Source of the DNA: Draconibacterium orientale
GTDB lineage: Bacteria > Bacteroidota > Bacteroidia > Bacteroidales > Prolixibacteraceae
Assembly: GCF_000626635.1 (NCBI RefSeq)
Contig: NZ_CP007451.1
Span: 3,764,501-3,828,500, forward strand
DNA: 64,000 bases
Direction: 5' to 3'
The notes below the pieces were generated by a model. It was given only the letters and a program-made list of their open reading frames with translations. It had not been told where the DNA came from and did not search any database. A program made the translations under genes and the position numbers. This document shows, one piece after another, positions 55,637 to 63,433 of the stretch. The first letter of the stretch is position 1; each line of letters opens with the position of its first letter.

Positions 55637-56686
55637 TTATTCCTTAAGGCCAAGATATTCCAGCAGGTCCTTCTTCTTTCGGATGTTTTTCCACTTTTTA
55701 CCAGTATTCTTCATAACATTATCTTCAAGCGTTGCCAAAGCCTGATTCTTTTGCTCGGTAGAGACAAAAATATAGCGCATTGTCGTATTTATATTAGCAT
55801 GCCCCATCAATCTTTGGATGGCTACGATATTGAGATGTTGCTCCAGCCAATGACTGGCCCGTGCATGGCGTAGCTGGTGGCAGTGTAAATTCTCGGGCAC
55901 TTCGGGATTAATACAATGTGCCTTTTGCGCATATATTTTTAGACGCTTATTTACAGCCTCCTGGGTGAGTTTCTTTTTCCTACCGTCATAATAAACGAAG
56001 AATAAAAGATCCCAGGGATTAGGTTTTTTGCCGTGGAACATCTCAATGTAACCCTTTAGGACTTTAGAGACCTCTTTAAGTATTGGTGGTGACCTTCTTT
56101 TTGCTCCCTTACCCAGGACTGCAATGTAGTTTTTACCATTTGGCTGATTTAAATGGATGTCAGATATTTTTAAGGATAGCACCTCGTCGATACGAGCCCC
56201 AATACTGTAAATCAGGTAGAATAGCGTAAAATCACGTTTCCCGATTTTGGTTTTGAGATTGATGACATTAAAAAGAGTTTTAATGGCCTCTTGTGTTATT
56301 TCCACCTGTGCCGGCTTGACATATCGCATCTGCTTAACTTCCCGGGCCTCCATCCATAATTGAATAAAGCGGATATCCTTTTTACTCAAGAACTTAAGGA
56401 AGTTCTTTAACCCAGCTAGCCGTTGATTACAAGTGGAGTTGGAGCAACTTCTTTCGCTCTTTAACCACAACATCCATTCCTGGATATTAGCAGTTGAAAA
56501 AAAATCACCTGAGAGGTTGCCAAAATTGGCTGACTTGGCATCTTTAAGGAAGATAGCGTACAGGGTAATGGCTTTATGATATGACCGCAGAGTATGAGGA
56601 CTCAGAGCCCTTATTTCAGGAAGATATATCTTCTCCCACTCACGCATTGCCTTTGCGATGACTAAAGATTCAGTTAGTTTCTTCAT
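55637..56686 (-). CDS. Tyrosine recombinase (element 2, third gene)
   Basis: A 349-aa recombinase if started at MKKLTESLVIAKAMREWEK (56686); an ATG at 56722 would add 12 residues and a deeper overlap. Core-binding domain near the start (LPEIRALSPHTLRSYHKAIT), catalytic motifs IYSIGARIDEVLSLKISDIH, HCHQLRHARASHWLEQHLNI and LMGHANINTTMRYIFVSTEQ with Tyr. Complete catalytic set. Overlaps the upstream gene by about 17 bases. Confidence 0.8.
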   Translation of the reverse strand: MKKLTESLVIAKAMREWEKIYLPEIRALSPHTLRSYHKAITLYAIFLKDAKSANFGNLSGDFFSTANIQEWMLWLKSERSCSNSTCNQRLAGLKNFLKFLSKKDIRFIQLWMEAREVKQMRYVKPAQVEITQEAIKTLFNVINLKTKIGKRDFTLFYLIYSIGARIDEVLSLKISDIHLNQPNGKNYIAVLGKGAKRRSPPILKEVSKVLKGYIEMFHGKKPNPWDLLFFVYYDGRKKKLTQEAVNKRLKIYAQKAHCINPEVPENLHCHQLRHARASHWLEQHLNIVAIQRLMGHANINTTMRYIFVSTEQKNQALATLEDNVMKNTGKKWKNIRKKKDLLEYLGLKE

Positions 56687-57974
56687 AATCAAAAAAGTTT
56701 GTAAGATTTGGTAACAGTTCATGAAGAGCTTGTCCTGTCAGTTCTTCTAATTGGTTAAAGAACAAAGGAACAAGTTGATAGTAATAACAGGTACTTTCGA
56801 TTCTTCGATGCCCCATTGAGTGGCTGAGAAAGAGTAGCTTGTCAAACCACTCCGTACCATCATAATCCCAACTATTAATGTTGGTTACAGCGTAAAAGCT
56901 ACGTAAGTCATAAGCCCGTGCAGGTTCATTGGATATGGTTTTCCAGATATTTCTAAAGTGATTTGAATGCCATGCAATCCCATGGAAGTTATCATTTCTA
57001 TCTGGAAAGAATATTTTCCTACCTGGCATAAGTCGTTCCATTGCATCATTATATTGTTTTAACAAGTTCCACATGGTTATATGCAAAGCCACTCTGTGTT
57101 GATCAAGACCTTTAGTATGGGCAATATTGATTATGCCATTTGTAAGATCAACATCTTTACATTTGAGCATCCGAGCCTCGTTTGTTCTCATACCGGTACT
57201 GTAAAGCAACCGGAAGTATACAGGAACTTGCATTCTTCTAAGCTTAAATATCAATTCGTTTTGGCACCCAACAAGCTTAATTGTAGCGGTGGAATGAAAA
57301 AAAGCATTTAATTCACCCTGGTTAAATCCATGAGGAGTATATGTGGATTTTTCGTTAGGCAAGTTTTCCGGTATCAACACATTTGTCCATCCATGTTTAT
57401 TGGTATATTTTAAGAACTTGCGTATCGGCCTTATCCGTAAATTTCGTGATTTGCATTGTTCAAAAGGCCTTTTGCCGCACCATCCATTGACAATATCATC
57501 AGTGAGTATATCTGCGTCTGGTTCAATTGATGCGCAGTATTTGTTAAAGCGTATCAGAGTTTTATGAGTAAATCTTGAAAGATGATTTGATGTTTTCAGG
57601 TAAAAGATATATTTATCCATCATCCCAGATACGAACGTTTTAACCAAAGGAAGCTCCGTTTCTGAGACAACCTTCTTCGAACTGGAGATTTGAATTAGTG
57701 CCGGTAGCATTAAGGACGTATAGCCACAACTGTTAGTGTACCTTAGAAATTGCCGGATACAACCGGCTCGTGCGTTGTGCGAGAGTTCAGTCTCTCCCGG
57801 ACGTTTAACACACCATTCATCAACCAACTTCTGCGACATATACAGAATCTTCTTTTTATTCACACAGAAACTGGTAAACGTTCTTAACGGCAGGAAGCTC
57901 TGATACCCTAATTTCTTTCCTTTAGATCTATGATAGTCCAAATAGGTATCAGTCAGTTCTTCAATTGTTTTCAT
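56670..57974 (-). CDS. Tyrosine recombinase (element 2, second gene)
   Basis: A 434-aa recombinase, longer than usual because of an extended N-terminal part with repeated core-binding-like segments (LVDEWCVKRPGETELSHNAR, and again DIVNGWCGKRPFEQCKSRNL). Catalytic motifs LLYSTGMRTNEARMLKCKDV, YDLRSFYAVTNINSWDYDGT (Tyr in the place of the first His of the H-x-x-R box) and HSMGHRRIESTCYYYQLVP. Overlaps the first gene by 4 bases. Confidence 0.8.
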   Translation of the reverse strand: MKTIEELTDTYLDYHRSKGKKLGYQSFLPLRTFTSFCVNKKKILYMSQKLVDEWCVKRPGETELSHNARAGCIRQFLRYTNSCGYTSLMLPALIQISSSKKVVSETELPLVKTFVSGMMDKYIFYLKTSNHLSRFTHKTLIRFNKYCASIEPDADILTDDIVNGWCGKRPFEQCKSRNLRIRPIRKFLKYTNKHGWTNVLIPENLPNEKSTYTPHGFNQGELNAFFHSTATIKLVGCQNELIFKLRRMQVPVYFRLLYSTGMRTNEARMLKCKDVDLTNGIINIAHTKGLDQHRVALHITMWNLLKQYNDAMERLMPGRKIFFPDRNDNFHGIAWHSNHFRNIWKTISNEPARAYDLRSFYAVTNINSWDYDGTEWFDKLLFLSHSMGHRRIESTCYYYQLVPLFFNQLEELTGQALHELLPNLTNFFDYEETN

Positions 57975-59212
57975 ACCTCGAATACCTCCTTTCCTACGGG
58001 ATATTGCTCAATGCTTACCCCACATTCACGCAGATGTTTGATGTCAGTATCGATATATGGATTTAAAGATTCCGGTGACAGGTGACCAAGAATATCACTG
58101 ATAACCCTGGGCTGAACGCCATTTTCGAGGACTTTAGATGCCAGGTATCGTCGGAACAACCGGAGACCATTTTCTTTATCATCACTCCTTATTCCCAATT
58201 TTGCAAAAAAACGCCTGATAATACCTCCTATGGTACTTGAGTCCATTGGATTTTCCGGATCGTGGACATTAGTAAAAATACTCTTGATATCCAGGTTTCT
58301 TGGTCGTTCATTTGAGAGGTAATCTACCAAGGGATTGCCAACGATAGCCCTGAGTGGCAAGATCATAGGTTGCTGCGTTTTGGATTGAGTAAGTATAATT
58401 AGGTCTCTTTCCAAATCGATATTATTAATCCGCATTCGAGCGATGTCGGTTCCTCTTAATGCGGTATACATAGCCATTGATACAACAGCTTTATCACGTA
58501 ACGAAAAATCATTTCGCGCTCCCTCTTGTAAATTCTCTTTAATAATGCGGATCTCATCATCTTTAAGAGTAGCAAAATTTTTTCTACCGTTTCTTAAACG
58601 AGGCATATCCTCAATGATACGTGCGCATTGGGCATAGTAATCAGTCCCCATAGCTGATTTTAAAACGGTCTTGATTTTAGTCCTATAGGAGCAACCTCTT
58701 AGCTGCTTGTAACCATCATAAAAGAAAGATAATACCATCGATTCCGTGATACCACATAAATCAATCGCGCCATTTCTTTGCATGTGACACAAGAAGGCGG
58801 CGCCAGCATTCGATTCTACTCTGATTGACTTTTCACTCTTACATTTTTTTGATGCCACTTGCATGTAATGGTCAACGATGCCTTTGAATGTCGGGTTCAA
58901 GTGCTCATAGCTACATTCCCTGTACTGAACAGGAGCGAATTTGAGCCTGTTGGGAAAATGATCAAACTCATCAAACCCTTGAATAGTGCGCACGGAGGTG
59001 CGATAATAACGAAGTCTTTTGGTGCTTCCTTCAAGACCTTCCCTGGAAATAAATTTCTTGTAAAAATCATTGTAAGACGTGTACTTTCCTTCATGGTCAA
59101 ACAATCGTCTGAACATGACCTTAACGCCGCCGATGGCGCCGCTGCCAAATCCATTTGCTTTCATGTATTCTAAAAGCTCTGGATGCGTTTTCTTCAGTTT
59201 TTTAATATCCAT
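57971..59212 (-). CDS. Tyrosine recombinase (element 2, first gene)
   Basis: A 413-aa recombinase. Catalytic-domain motifs: AMYTALRGTDIARMRINNID (Arg I), GLRLFRRYLASKVLENGVQP (Arg II, with Leu in place of the expected first His) and ILGHLSPESLNPYIDTDIKH (Tyr). The unusual HxxR box could make it a weaker or helper enzyme. It is the first gene behind the right end of the element, 51 bases from the subterminal repeat at 59263. Confidence 0.8.
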   Translation of the reverse strand: MDIKKLKKTHPELLEYMKANGFGSGAIGGVKVMFRRLFDHEGKYTSYNDFYKKFISREGLEGSTKRLRYYRTSVRTIQGFDEFDHFPNRLKFAPVQYRECSYEHLNPTFKGIVDHYMQVASKKCKSEKSIRVESNAGAAFLCHMQRNGAIDLCGITESMVLSFFYDGYKQLRGCSYRTKIKTVLKSAMGTDYYAQCARIIEDMPRLRNGRKNFATLKDDEIRIIKENLQEGARNDFSLRDKAVVSMAMYTALRGTDIARMRINNIDLERDLIILTQSKTQQPMILPLRAIVGNPLVDYLSNERPRNLDIKSIFTNVHDPENPMDSSTIGGIIRRFFAKLGIRSDDKENGLRLFRRYLASKVLENGVQPRVISDILGHLSPESLNPYIDTDIKHLRECGVSIEQYPVGKEVFEV

Positions 59213-59262
59213 ATATTATTCTTTAGCGTTAAAACTCGAGAGTAGTATACGGATGAAAGGAA

Positions 59263-59281
59263 AAATATTATCCTAACTTTT
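59263..59281 (-). repeat. Element 2, right subterminal inverted repeat
   Basis: Reverse complement of 55579-55597, 19 of 19. Outside it, up to 59377, follow three more GGATAA-containing copies (59325-59334, 59341-59350, 59370-59377), so the right end has a longer array of sites than the left. Confidence 0.85.
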
Positions 59282-59379
59282 TGAACGTTAAAAATCTATG
59301 CAACAGGCGATATGATAATTAATTTAGGATAATGTTTTAGTTAGGATAATCTTGCTTATCCGAAAATTTGGATAATCAG

Positions 59380-59616
59380 GAGGAACTTGTGGCTGAAATG
59401 GGAGCTGCATACCTCTGCGGAATATGCGGCATTGAAAATGCTACAATTGATAACAGTGCAGCGTACATTGAAGGATGGTTGAAGAAACTAAAAAGCGATA
59501 AAAAGTTCATTGTGATGGCTTCCGGATTAGCTCAGAAAGCTGTTGATTATATTCTGGATCATCAGGATTCAAATCCGAAACCGGTTCTTCCTGATCCTAA
59601 AAAGAATGAAAAGTAA
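59380..59616 (+). pseudogene. ardC: ardC, piece 3 of 3 (C-terminus)
   Basis: 78 codons: EELVAEMGAAYLCGICGIEN, then TIDNSAAYIEGWLKKLKSDK and KFIVMASGLAQKAVDYIL, the conserved end of ArdC with the Glu that completes the zinc site in zincins. It continues piece 2 in frame (YSQ | EELVAEMG). A TTG at 59368 could start a short protein, but this would lack both functional domains. No change other than the two insertions seems to have hit the gene, so the insertions may be recent. Confidence 0.85.
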
Positions 59617-59644
59617 ATCAACTTCTCTTTCAATGAATTTCTGA

Positions 59645-60094
59645 TTATACGGCTAATGAAGCCCCCAAATCTTTTTTTGTATTCATTAAGCTGGCATCAC
59701 GAAATTGCCTGTTAATCTCGTTTTTTAGTTTGTATGGACGGTTAAAAGCTTCCTGTGAAACCTGAAAATTCTCGGATAATTTACGAATCGTTTCTTTCGA
59801 TAGACCTTTTTGGTAATTCAGAATCTTTGAAACTGTTCCTTTTGACAATCCAAGGAGTTTTGCCAATCCAACTGCTTTCATGTTGTTCTCTTCCATTAAT
59901 GACTTAATGAGTTGAATAGGATCCAGATCATTAAAGGTACTGTGTTCCGAATCCCACTTCTCAATGAGAAGCGTCAACAACTCGATTTCATCATCAAGGG
60001 CAGGAGAGGCCTTTGAAAGAAGATCCTCAAGGATATTACAATAGTTGTTATACTGCTCTTCAGTTTTTATCACTGTATATTTTAAAGCTCTCAT
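59645..60094 (-). CDS. higA: HigA-like antitoxin
   Basis: A 149-aa protein on the - strand. N-terminal part typical of HigA from Bacteroidota (MRALKYTVIKTEEQYNNYCN), C-terminal XRE-type HTH (NNMKAVGLAKLLGLSKGTVS, KILNYQKGLSKETIRKLSEN). I start it at 60094; the open frame extends upstream into the toxin gene but that part is not HigA-like. It lies 10 bases behind the decayed higB. It may still repress its promoter or neutralise related toxins. Confidence 0.8.
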   Translation of the reverse strand: MRALKYTVIKTEEQYNNYCNILEDLLSKASPALDDEIELLTLLIEKWDSEHSTFNDLDPIQLIKSLMEENNMKAVGLAKLLGLSKGTVSKILNYQKGLSKETIRKLSENFQVSQEAFNRPYKLKNEINRQFRDASLMNTKKDLGASLAV

Positions 60095-60104
60095 GTCTCC
60101 TTTA

Positions 60105-60436
60105 TTAATAGATATATACCGAATACTGTTCTTCATTATTACAGAGCTTATTGTAGAAAGCATGCGTTCCAATCCATTTTACAAATAGATGTACCTTCTG
60201 CTTCCCAAAATAATACTGGCAGATAATCCGGTATTTGTTGCCACCAATATTAAAAACAACTCTGTTTGATCCTTTCCCCAAAATATCAGCAGAATTAAAT
60301 GCTCTTATAATATCCTGAGGGTATTCCAATTTGCATGTTTTACAATCGAAAGCCACATTTCAAAAGCCCTTTTGCTTTGGGCATTTTCACTAACATAGCT
60401 TTCGATTTATTGTACTTTTATTAAATGAACTTTCAT
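60105..60436 (-). pseudogene. higB: HigB-like toxin, decayed
   Basis: The C-terminal frame is a good HigB (RelE-fold mRNA interferase): DIIRAFNSADILGKGSNRVV, FNIGGNKYRIICQYYFGKQK and VHLFVKWIGTHAFYNKLC. The N-terminal part is found in another frame upstream: MKVHLIKVQ, then an in-frame TAA, then IESYVSENAQSKRAFEMWLS and IVKHANWNT. Joining at ...WNT|PQDII needs one more base in the CCC run near 60319-60321. So the gene has one nonsense change and one frameshift. An 83-codon frame from an internal ATG (60353) lacks the first helices and is unlikely to be toxic. Confidence 0.75.
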
Positions 60437-60506
60437 TGTTCAACTTTACAAAGTTAGTAAAAGTTTCACAAAAGGAAACTTTATATGTGTTAGAAAATAG
60501 ATAGTA

Positions 60507-61757
60507 CTATTTTGCATTCTTCTTTTTAGACCTCTCACCAGATAGATATGCCTCTAGATTGGCCATATCATCACTGATCTTTTTTTCGACAACCTTAGCA
60601 TAAATCTGTGTTGTCTTTAGATCGGTATGTCCCAGCATTTTACTGACGGATTCAATAGGAACTCCATTTGTAAGCGTTACTGTGGTTGCGAAAGTATGTC
60701 TGGCAACGTGAAAAGTAAGGTTCTTATCAATTTCGCAAACATCTGCAATTTCTTTGAGGTAACTATTCAACTTTTGATTGGAAATATTTGGGAAGATTGT
60801 TCCTTTATTAGCGGAGCGAGGATGGTCTTTGTACTTGTCGATTAAAACCTGAGCCTGTGACAATATTGGAATTCGTACTGGTGTTGTCGTTTTTTCTCTT
60901 TGTGTAATAATCCAGTTCATCCCGTTAATTCCAATTCGAATGTTATTAGGTTGAAGATTCATTACATCGATATAAGACAGACCGGTATAGCAACTAAATA
61001 CGAATAAATCTTTCACATACTGAAGGCGTTCAATCTTGAATTGTTTCTTTTTGATGGTATCTAGTTCAAGTTGCGTTAAAAATTCCCGTTCCACTCGTTT
61101 AAACGACAATCGATAGGCTACAAAAGGATCTTTGTCAAGCCATCCAAGTCTTACGGCGAGGTTGGTCATTTTACGCAATCTTTCAATGTGTTTCATTACC
61201 GTATTATTACCCATCGGTAAATGATGATCTTCCGGCTGGTATTTTCGCAGGAAATGCTCGAAATCAGTTATGAACTTGTAATTTAATTCTACCAGGTAGA
61301 TGTCATTGCGTTTGAATTTCTGCTTCAAAAATTTCTCGATATACTTTTCGGTAGTTTTATAGTTTTTTAATGTTCCCCACCTTAGGTTCGAATCCATGCC
61401 GGTATTGTGGTATTCAACAAGTCCTTTAAGTGTTTCTCCAGAATCTTCAACTCCCAAAAATTTGTTTTTAATTGCTTCAGGTGTTACAGTCTGTTTATTT
61501 ACAACCAGTTCTTGATAGCATTCAGTAAGTTGAGACCTGAATTGCTCAAGATAGGAATTGAGTCGACTGATGTCAGTGGTTTTGCCTTTAGCTAAGCCTT
61601 TTCCTTTGTGCCAGTTGGATACAGGGATTCTTTTTTTTACTGAGATTTCAACTCTGTTGGTGTCAACAGTAATTCTTGCATAAATAGGTGCTGTTTCATC
61701 AATTACTTTACTGTTTTTTAGAACGAAATGGATTCCGAAAGTACTTTTTGAATTCAT
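60507..61757 (-). CDS. int: ICE integrase, IntDOT-type tyrosine recombinase
   Basis: A 416-aa recombinase. Arm-binding N-terminus (RVEISVKKRIPVSNWHKGKG), core-binding domain near residues 105-215, catalytic domain with FSCYTGLSYIDVMNLQPNNI (Ser where most relatives have Arg I, as known from IntDOT-type enzymes), LTFHVARHTFATTVTLTNGV and MLGHTDLKTTQIYAKVVEKK with Tyr. It reads away from the right ICE end and begins ~100 bases from a group of inverted repeats that can serve as arm sites. It is probably the enzyme for integration and excision of the whole element. Confidence 0.88.
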   Translation of the reverse strand: MNSKSTFGIHFVLKNSKVIDETAPIYARITVDTNRVEISVKKRIPVSNWHKGKGLAKGKTTDISRLNSYLEQFRSQLTECYQELVVNKQTVTPEAIKNKFLGVEDSGETLKGLVEYHNTGMDSNLRWGTLKNYKTTEKYIEKFLKQKFKRNDIYLVELNYKFITDFEHFLRKYQPEDHHLPMGNNTVMKHIERLRKMTNLAVRLGWLDKDPFVAYRLSFKRVEREFLTQLELDTIKKKQFKIERLQYVKDLFVFSCYTGLSYIDVMNLQPNNIRIGINGMNWIITQREKTTTPVRIPILSQAQVLIDKYKDHPRSANKGTIFPNISNQKLNSYLKEIADVCEIDKNLTFHVARHTFATTVTLTNGVPIESVSKMLGHTDLKTTQIYAKVVEKKISDDMANLEAYLSGERSKKKNAK

Positions 61758-61962
61758 GTCAATTAATTTAATTTGGTTCTGGTTCCCTCAGGGGTCACCG
61801 TTTACTACTTATTTTTAGCTCCAAATTGAACCAAACCGCACCATTTTACAGGAAATAAAACCGTTGTAAATTTCAGTACTATAGCCTTTTATGGCTTGCG
61901 CGGTGACCTCTAAGGTATGAAAAATGAGAGGTCACCGTATAGGTCGCATTTACAACGGTTTT
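61758..61962. promoter_or_regulatory. Probable ICE end / att region with inverted repeats
   Basis: Between the integrase start and the terminator lie nested inverted pairs: AAAACCGTTGTAAAT (61857-61871) with ATTTACAACGGTTTT (61948-61962), and CGGTGACCTCT (61901-61911) with AGAGGTCACCG (61927-61937). A third GGTCACCG is at 61793-61800. Short repeated and inverted sites beside an IntDOT-type gene fit arm-type integrase sites and the int promoter/operator. The crossover site itself cannot be named. Confidence 0.55.
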
Positions 61963-61991
61963 AAATGGTGTATTTTGACATCGTAAAAACA

Positions 61992-62025
61992 AAAAGCCTG
62001 CAAATCATCTAATTTACAGGCTTTT
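61992..62025. terminator. Bidirectional terminator
   Basis: AAAAGCCTG and CAGGCTTTT form a 9-bp stem (extended by AAAT/ATTT across a bulge) with A- and T-runs on either side. It separates the ICE end from the tRNA fragment. Confidence 0.7.
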
Positions 62026-62049
62026 GGTGGGTTTTGATTTTCCACTTCG

Positions 62050-62093
62050 TCGGGATACCAGGATTCGAACCTGGGACCCCCTGCTCCCAAAGC
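62050..62093 (-). tRNA. tRNA-Pro(TGG) 3' fragment (attachment site)
   Basis: On the - strand the sequence reads anticodon loop TTTGGGA (anticodon TGG), stem strand GCAGG, variable loop, T-arm CCAGG-TTCGAATC-CTGG and acceptor strand TATCCCG plus A. There is no 5' half: the matching CGGGATA acceptor strand and D-arm are missing upstream. Such 3' ends are left at one side when an element integrates into a tRNA gene. The intact tRNA should be at the other end of the element, outside the window. Confidence 0.75.
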
Positions 62094-62241
62094 TAGAGAG
62101 TTATTTCAGGAAATTTCTTATAAATTCCTATGTTTTCTCCTGTCTAGCCCTAAATATAGTTGTTTTGTAATTGTGTTTATGAATTAAAATGAATAGATTT
62201 GAAACAAATGTTTCAACTATGTTTCAACCAGCGAATTTCTT

Positions 62242-63432
62242 ATGGCATCAATCAAAGTAATTCTATATACACATAAAACTTTAAAAGATGGATCTCATCC
62301 CATCTTAATTCAAGTTTTGAAGGATCGTAAAAGAAAGACAATTTCTCTGGGGCATTCAGCAACTAAAAAACAGTGGAATACTAATCAGCAATTGCCCAAT
62401 AGTAAGCATCCTAATCAGTCATTACTAACAGCCAGGATTAAACGAGTAAAAACCTCAGTTAATGATATTATTCTAAAGTTGGAGAATAAGGAAAAACCAT
62501 TTTCTGTAGATGATATAATTAAGCAATTCAGGAATAATGGAACCGATGAAACTTTTGAAACTTATACAGATGCTTTAATTGAAACACTTAAAACGCAGGG
62601 TAAATTGGGAAATGCTCGTGTGTACACATATACAAAGAATGCATTTATGGCTTACCGAAATGAAATGGATATCAAACTTTCTGAGATTGATATTAAGATA
62701 GTTCAAGGTTTTGAAAGTTATTTAACTGTAAAAGGGAATAAATTAAATTCTGTTTCATTGCATTTACGAACACTTCGGGCAATAATTAATAGAGCGATAA
62801 AAGAAGGCTTGATTGAAGAGTCAGCCTATCCATTCAAAAAGATATCAATTAAAACACAGAAGACCCGTAAAAGAGCAGTTAACAAGGATGTAATTAAGAT
62901 GGTGGAAGAGCTGGATGTTTCTAAAGAAGATAACTTACAATTATATAAAGACCTATTCATGTTTAGCTTCTACAACCGTGGGATGAATTTTGTGGATATG
63001 GCTTATTTGAAAGTAAAAAATATTGAATCAGGACGCATAAATTACACTCGACAAAAAACCGGACAGCAGTTCAGCATCAAAATTACAGACAAAGCACAAG
63101 CAATTATTGATAGGTATTGCAAGCTGGAAGATAAAGAGTCCTATGTCTTCCCAATCATCTACCGCAAGGATAAAGAATACCTGGACTATAGGAATGCCAT
63201 GAGGTTGATGAATAAAAAACTAAAGAAAATTTCAGAACTTCTAAAGCTTGATGTATCTTTAACCACATACGTTTCAAGGCATTCCTGGGCTACAATAGCC
63301 AAAAGGTCAGGTATTGCCACAGCTGTCATTAGCGAAGGTCTTGGCCACGAATCAGAAGAGACTACGCAGGTTTATCTGGATAGCTTTGAGAATGATGTTT
63401 TGGATGATGCTAATGAATTGATAATATCATGA
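62242..63432 (+). CDS. int: Tyrosine recombinase of a second integrated element
   Basis: A 396-aa recombinase. Arm-type N-terminus (IKVILYTHKTLKDGSHPILI, KTISLGHSATKKQWN), core-binding domain at residues ~100-195, catalytic domain with FSFYNRGMNFVDMAYLKVKN (Arg I), TYVSRHSWATIAKRSGIATA and GLGHESEETTQVYLDSFEND with Tyr. It lies 150 bases from the tRNA-Pro fragment and reads away from it, the standard position of a tRNA-targeting integrase. It therefore belongs to another element that continues beyond the right edge, not to the ICE. Confidence 0.85.
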   Translation: MASIKVILYTHKTLKDGSHPILIQVLKDRKRKTISLGHSATKKQWNTNQQLPNSKHPNQSLLTARIKRVKTSVNDIILKLENKEKPFSVDDIIKQFRNNGTDETFETYTDALIETLKTQGKLGNARVYTYTKNAFMAYRNEMDIKLSEIDIKIVQGFESYLTVKGNKLNSVSLHLRTLRAIINRAIKEGLIEESAYPFKKISIKTQKTRKRAVNKDVIKMVEELDVSKEDNLQLYKDLFMFSFYNRGMNFVDMAYLKVKNIESGRINYTRQKTGQQFSIKITDKAQAIIDRYCKLEDKESYVFPIIYRKDKEYLDYRNAMRLMNKKLKKISELLKLDVSLTTYVSRHSWATIAKRSGIATAVISEGLGHESEETTQVYLDSFENDVLDDANELIIS

Positions 63433-63433
63433 A

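Larger units (their letters stand above)
55509..59379 (-). mobile_element. RIT-like element 2 (three tyrosine recombinases, minus strand)
   Basis: About 3.87 kb inserted in ardC. The left end begins GATTATCC, the right end closes with GGATAATC; ends are uncertain by about three bases. Inside there is an 18-bp inverted pair GCAAGATTATCCTAACTA (55505-55522, crossing the left junction) with 59338-59355, and a perfect 19-bp inverted pair AAAAGTTAGGATAATATTT (55579-55597 and 59263-59281). Three overlapping recombinase genes read leftwards. It differs in sequence and orientation from element 1. Confidence 0.75.
2586..61962. mobile_element. Integrative and conjugative element (CTnDOT-like) with defence cargo
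   Basis: A complete set of transfer genes (TraE to TraN, coupling protein, RHH protein, relaxase), an RteC-like protein at the left and an IntDOT-type integrase at the right define a Bacteroidota conjugative transposon. The left limit is placed by gene content, after the decayed chromosomal genes, and may be off by a few hundred bases. The right limit is placed at the inverted repeats beyond the integrase (61857-61962). I could not find a matching direct repeat at the two ends by eye. The cargo at 22.7-51.3 kb is mostly antiviral genes. Confidence 0.6.

Noticed and set aside
62041-62160. Complete tRNA-Pro gene
   Set aside because: The acceptor 5' strand and D-arm are missing; only the part from the anticodon loop to the 3' end is present.
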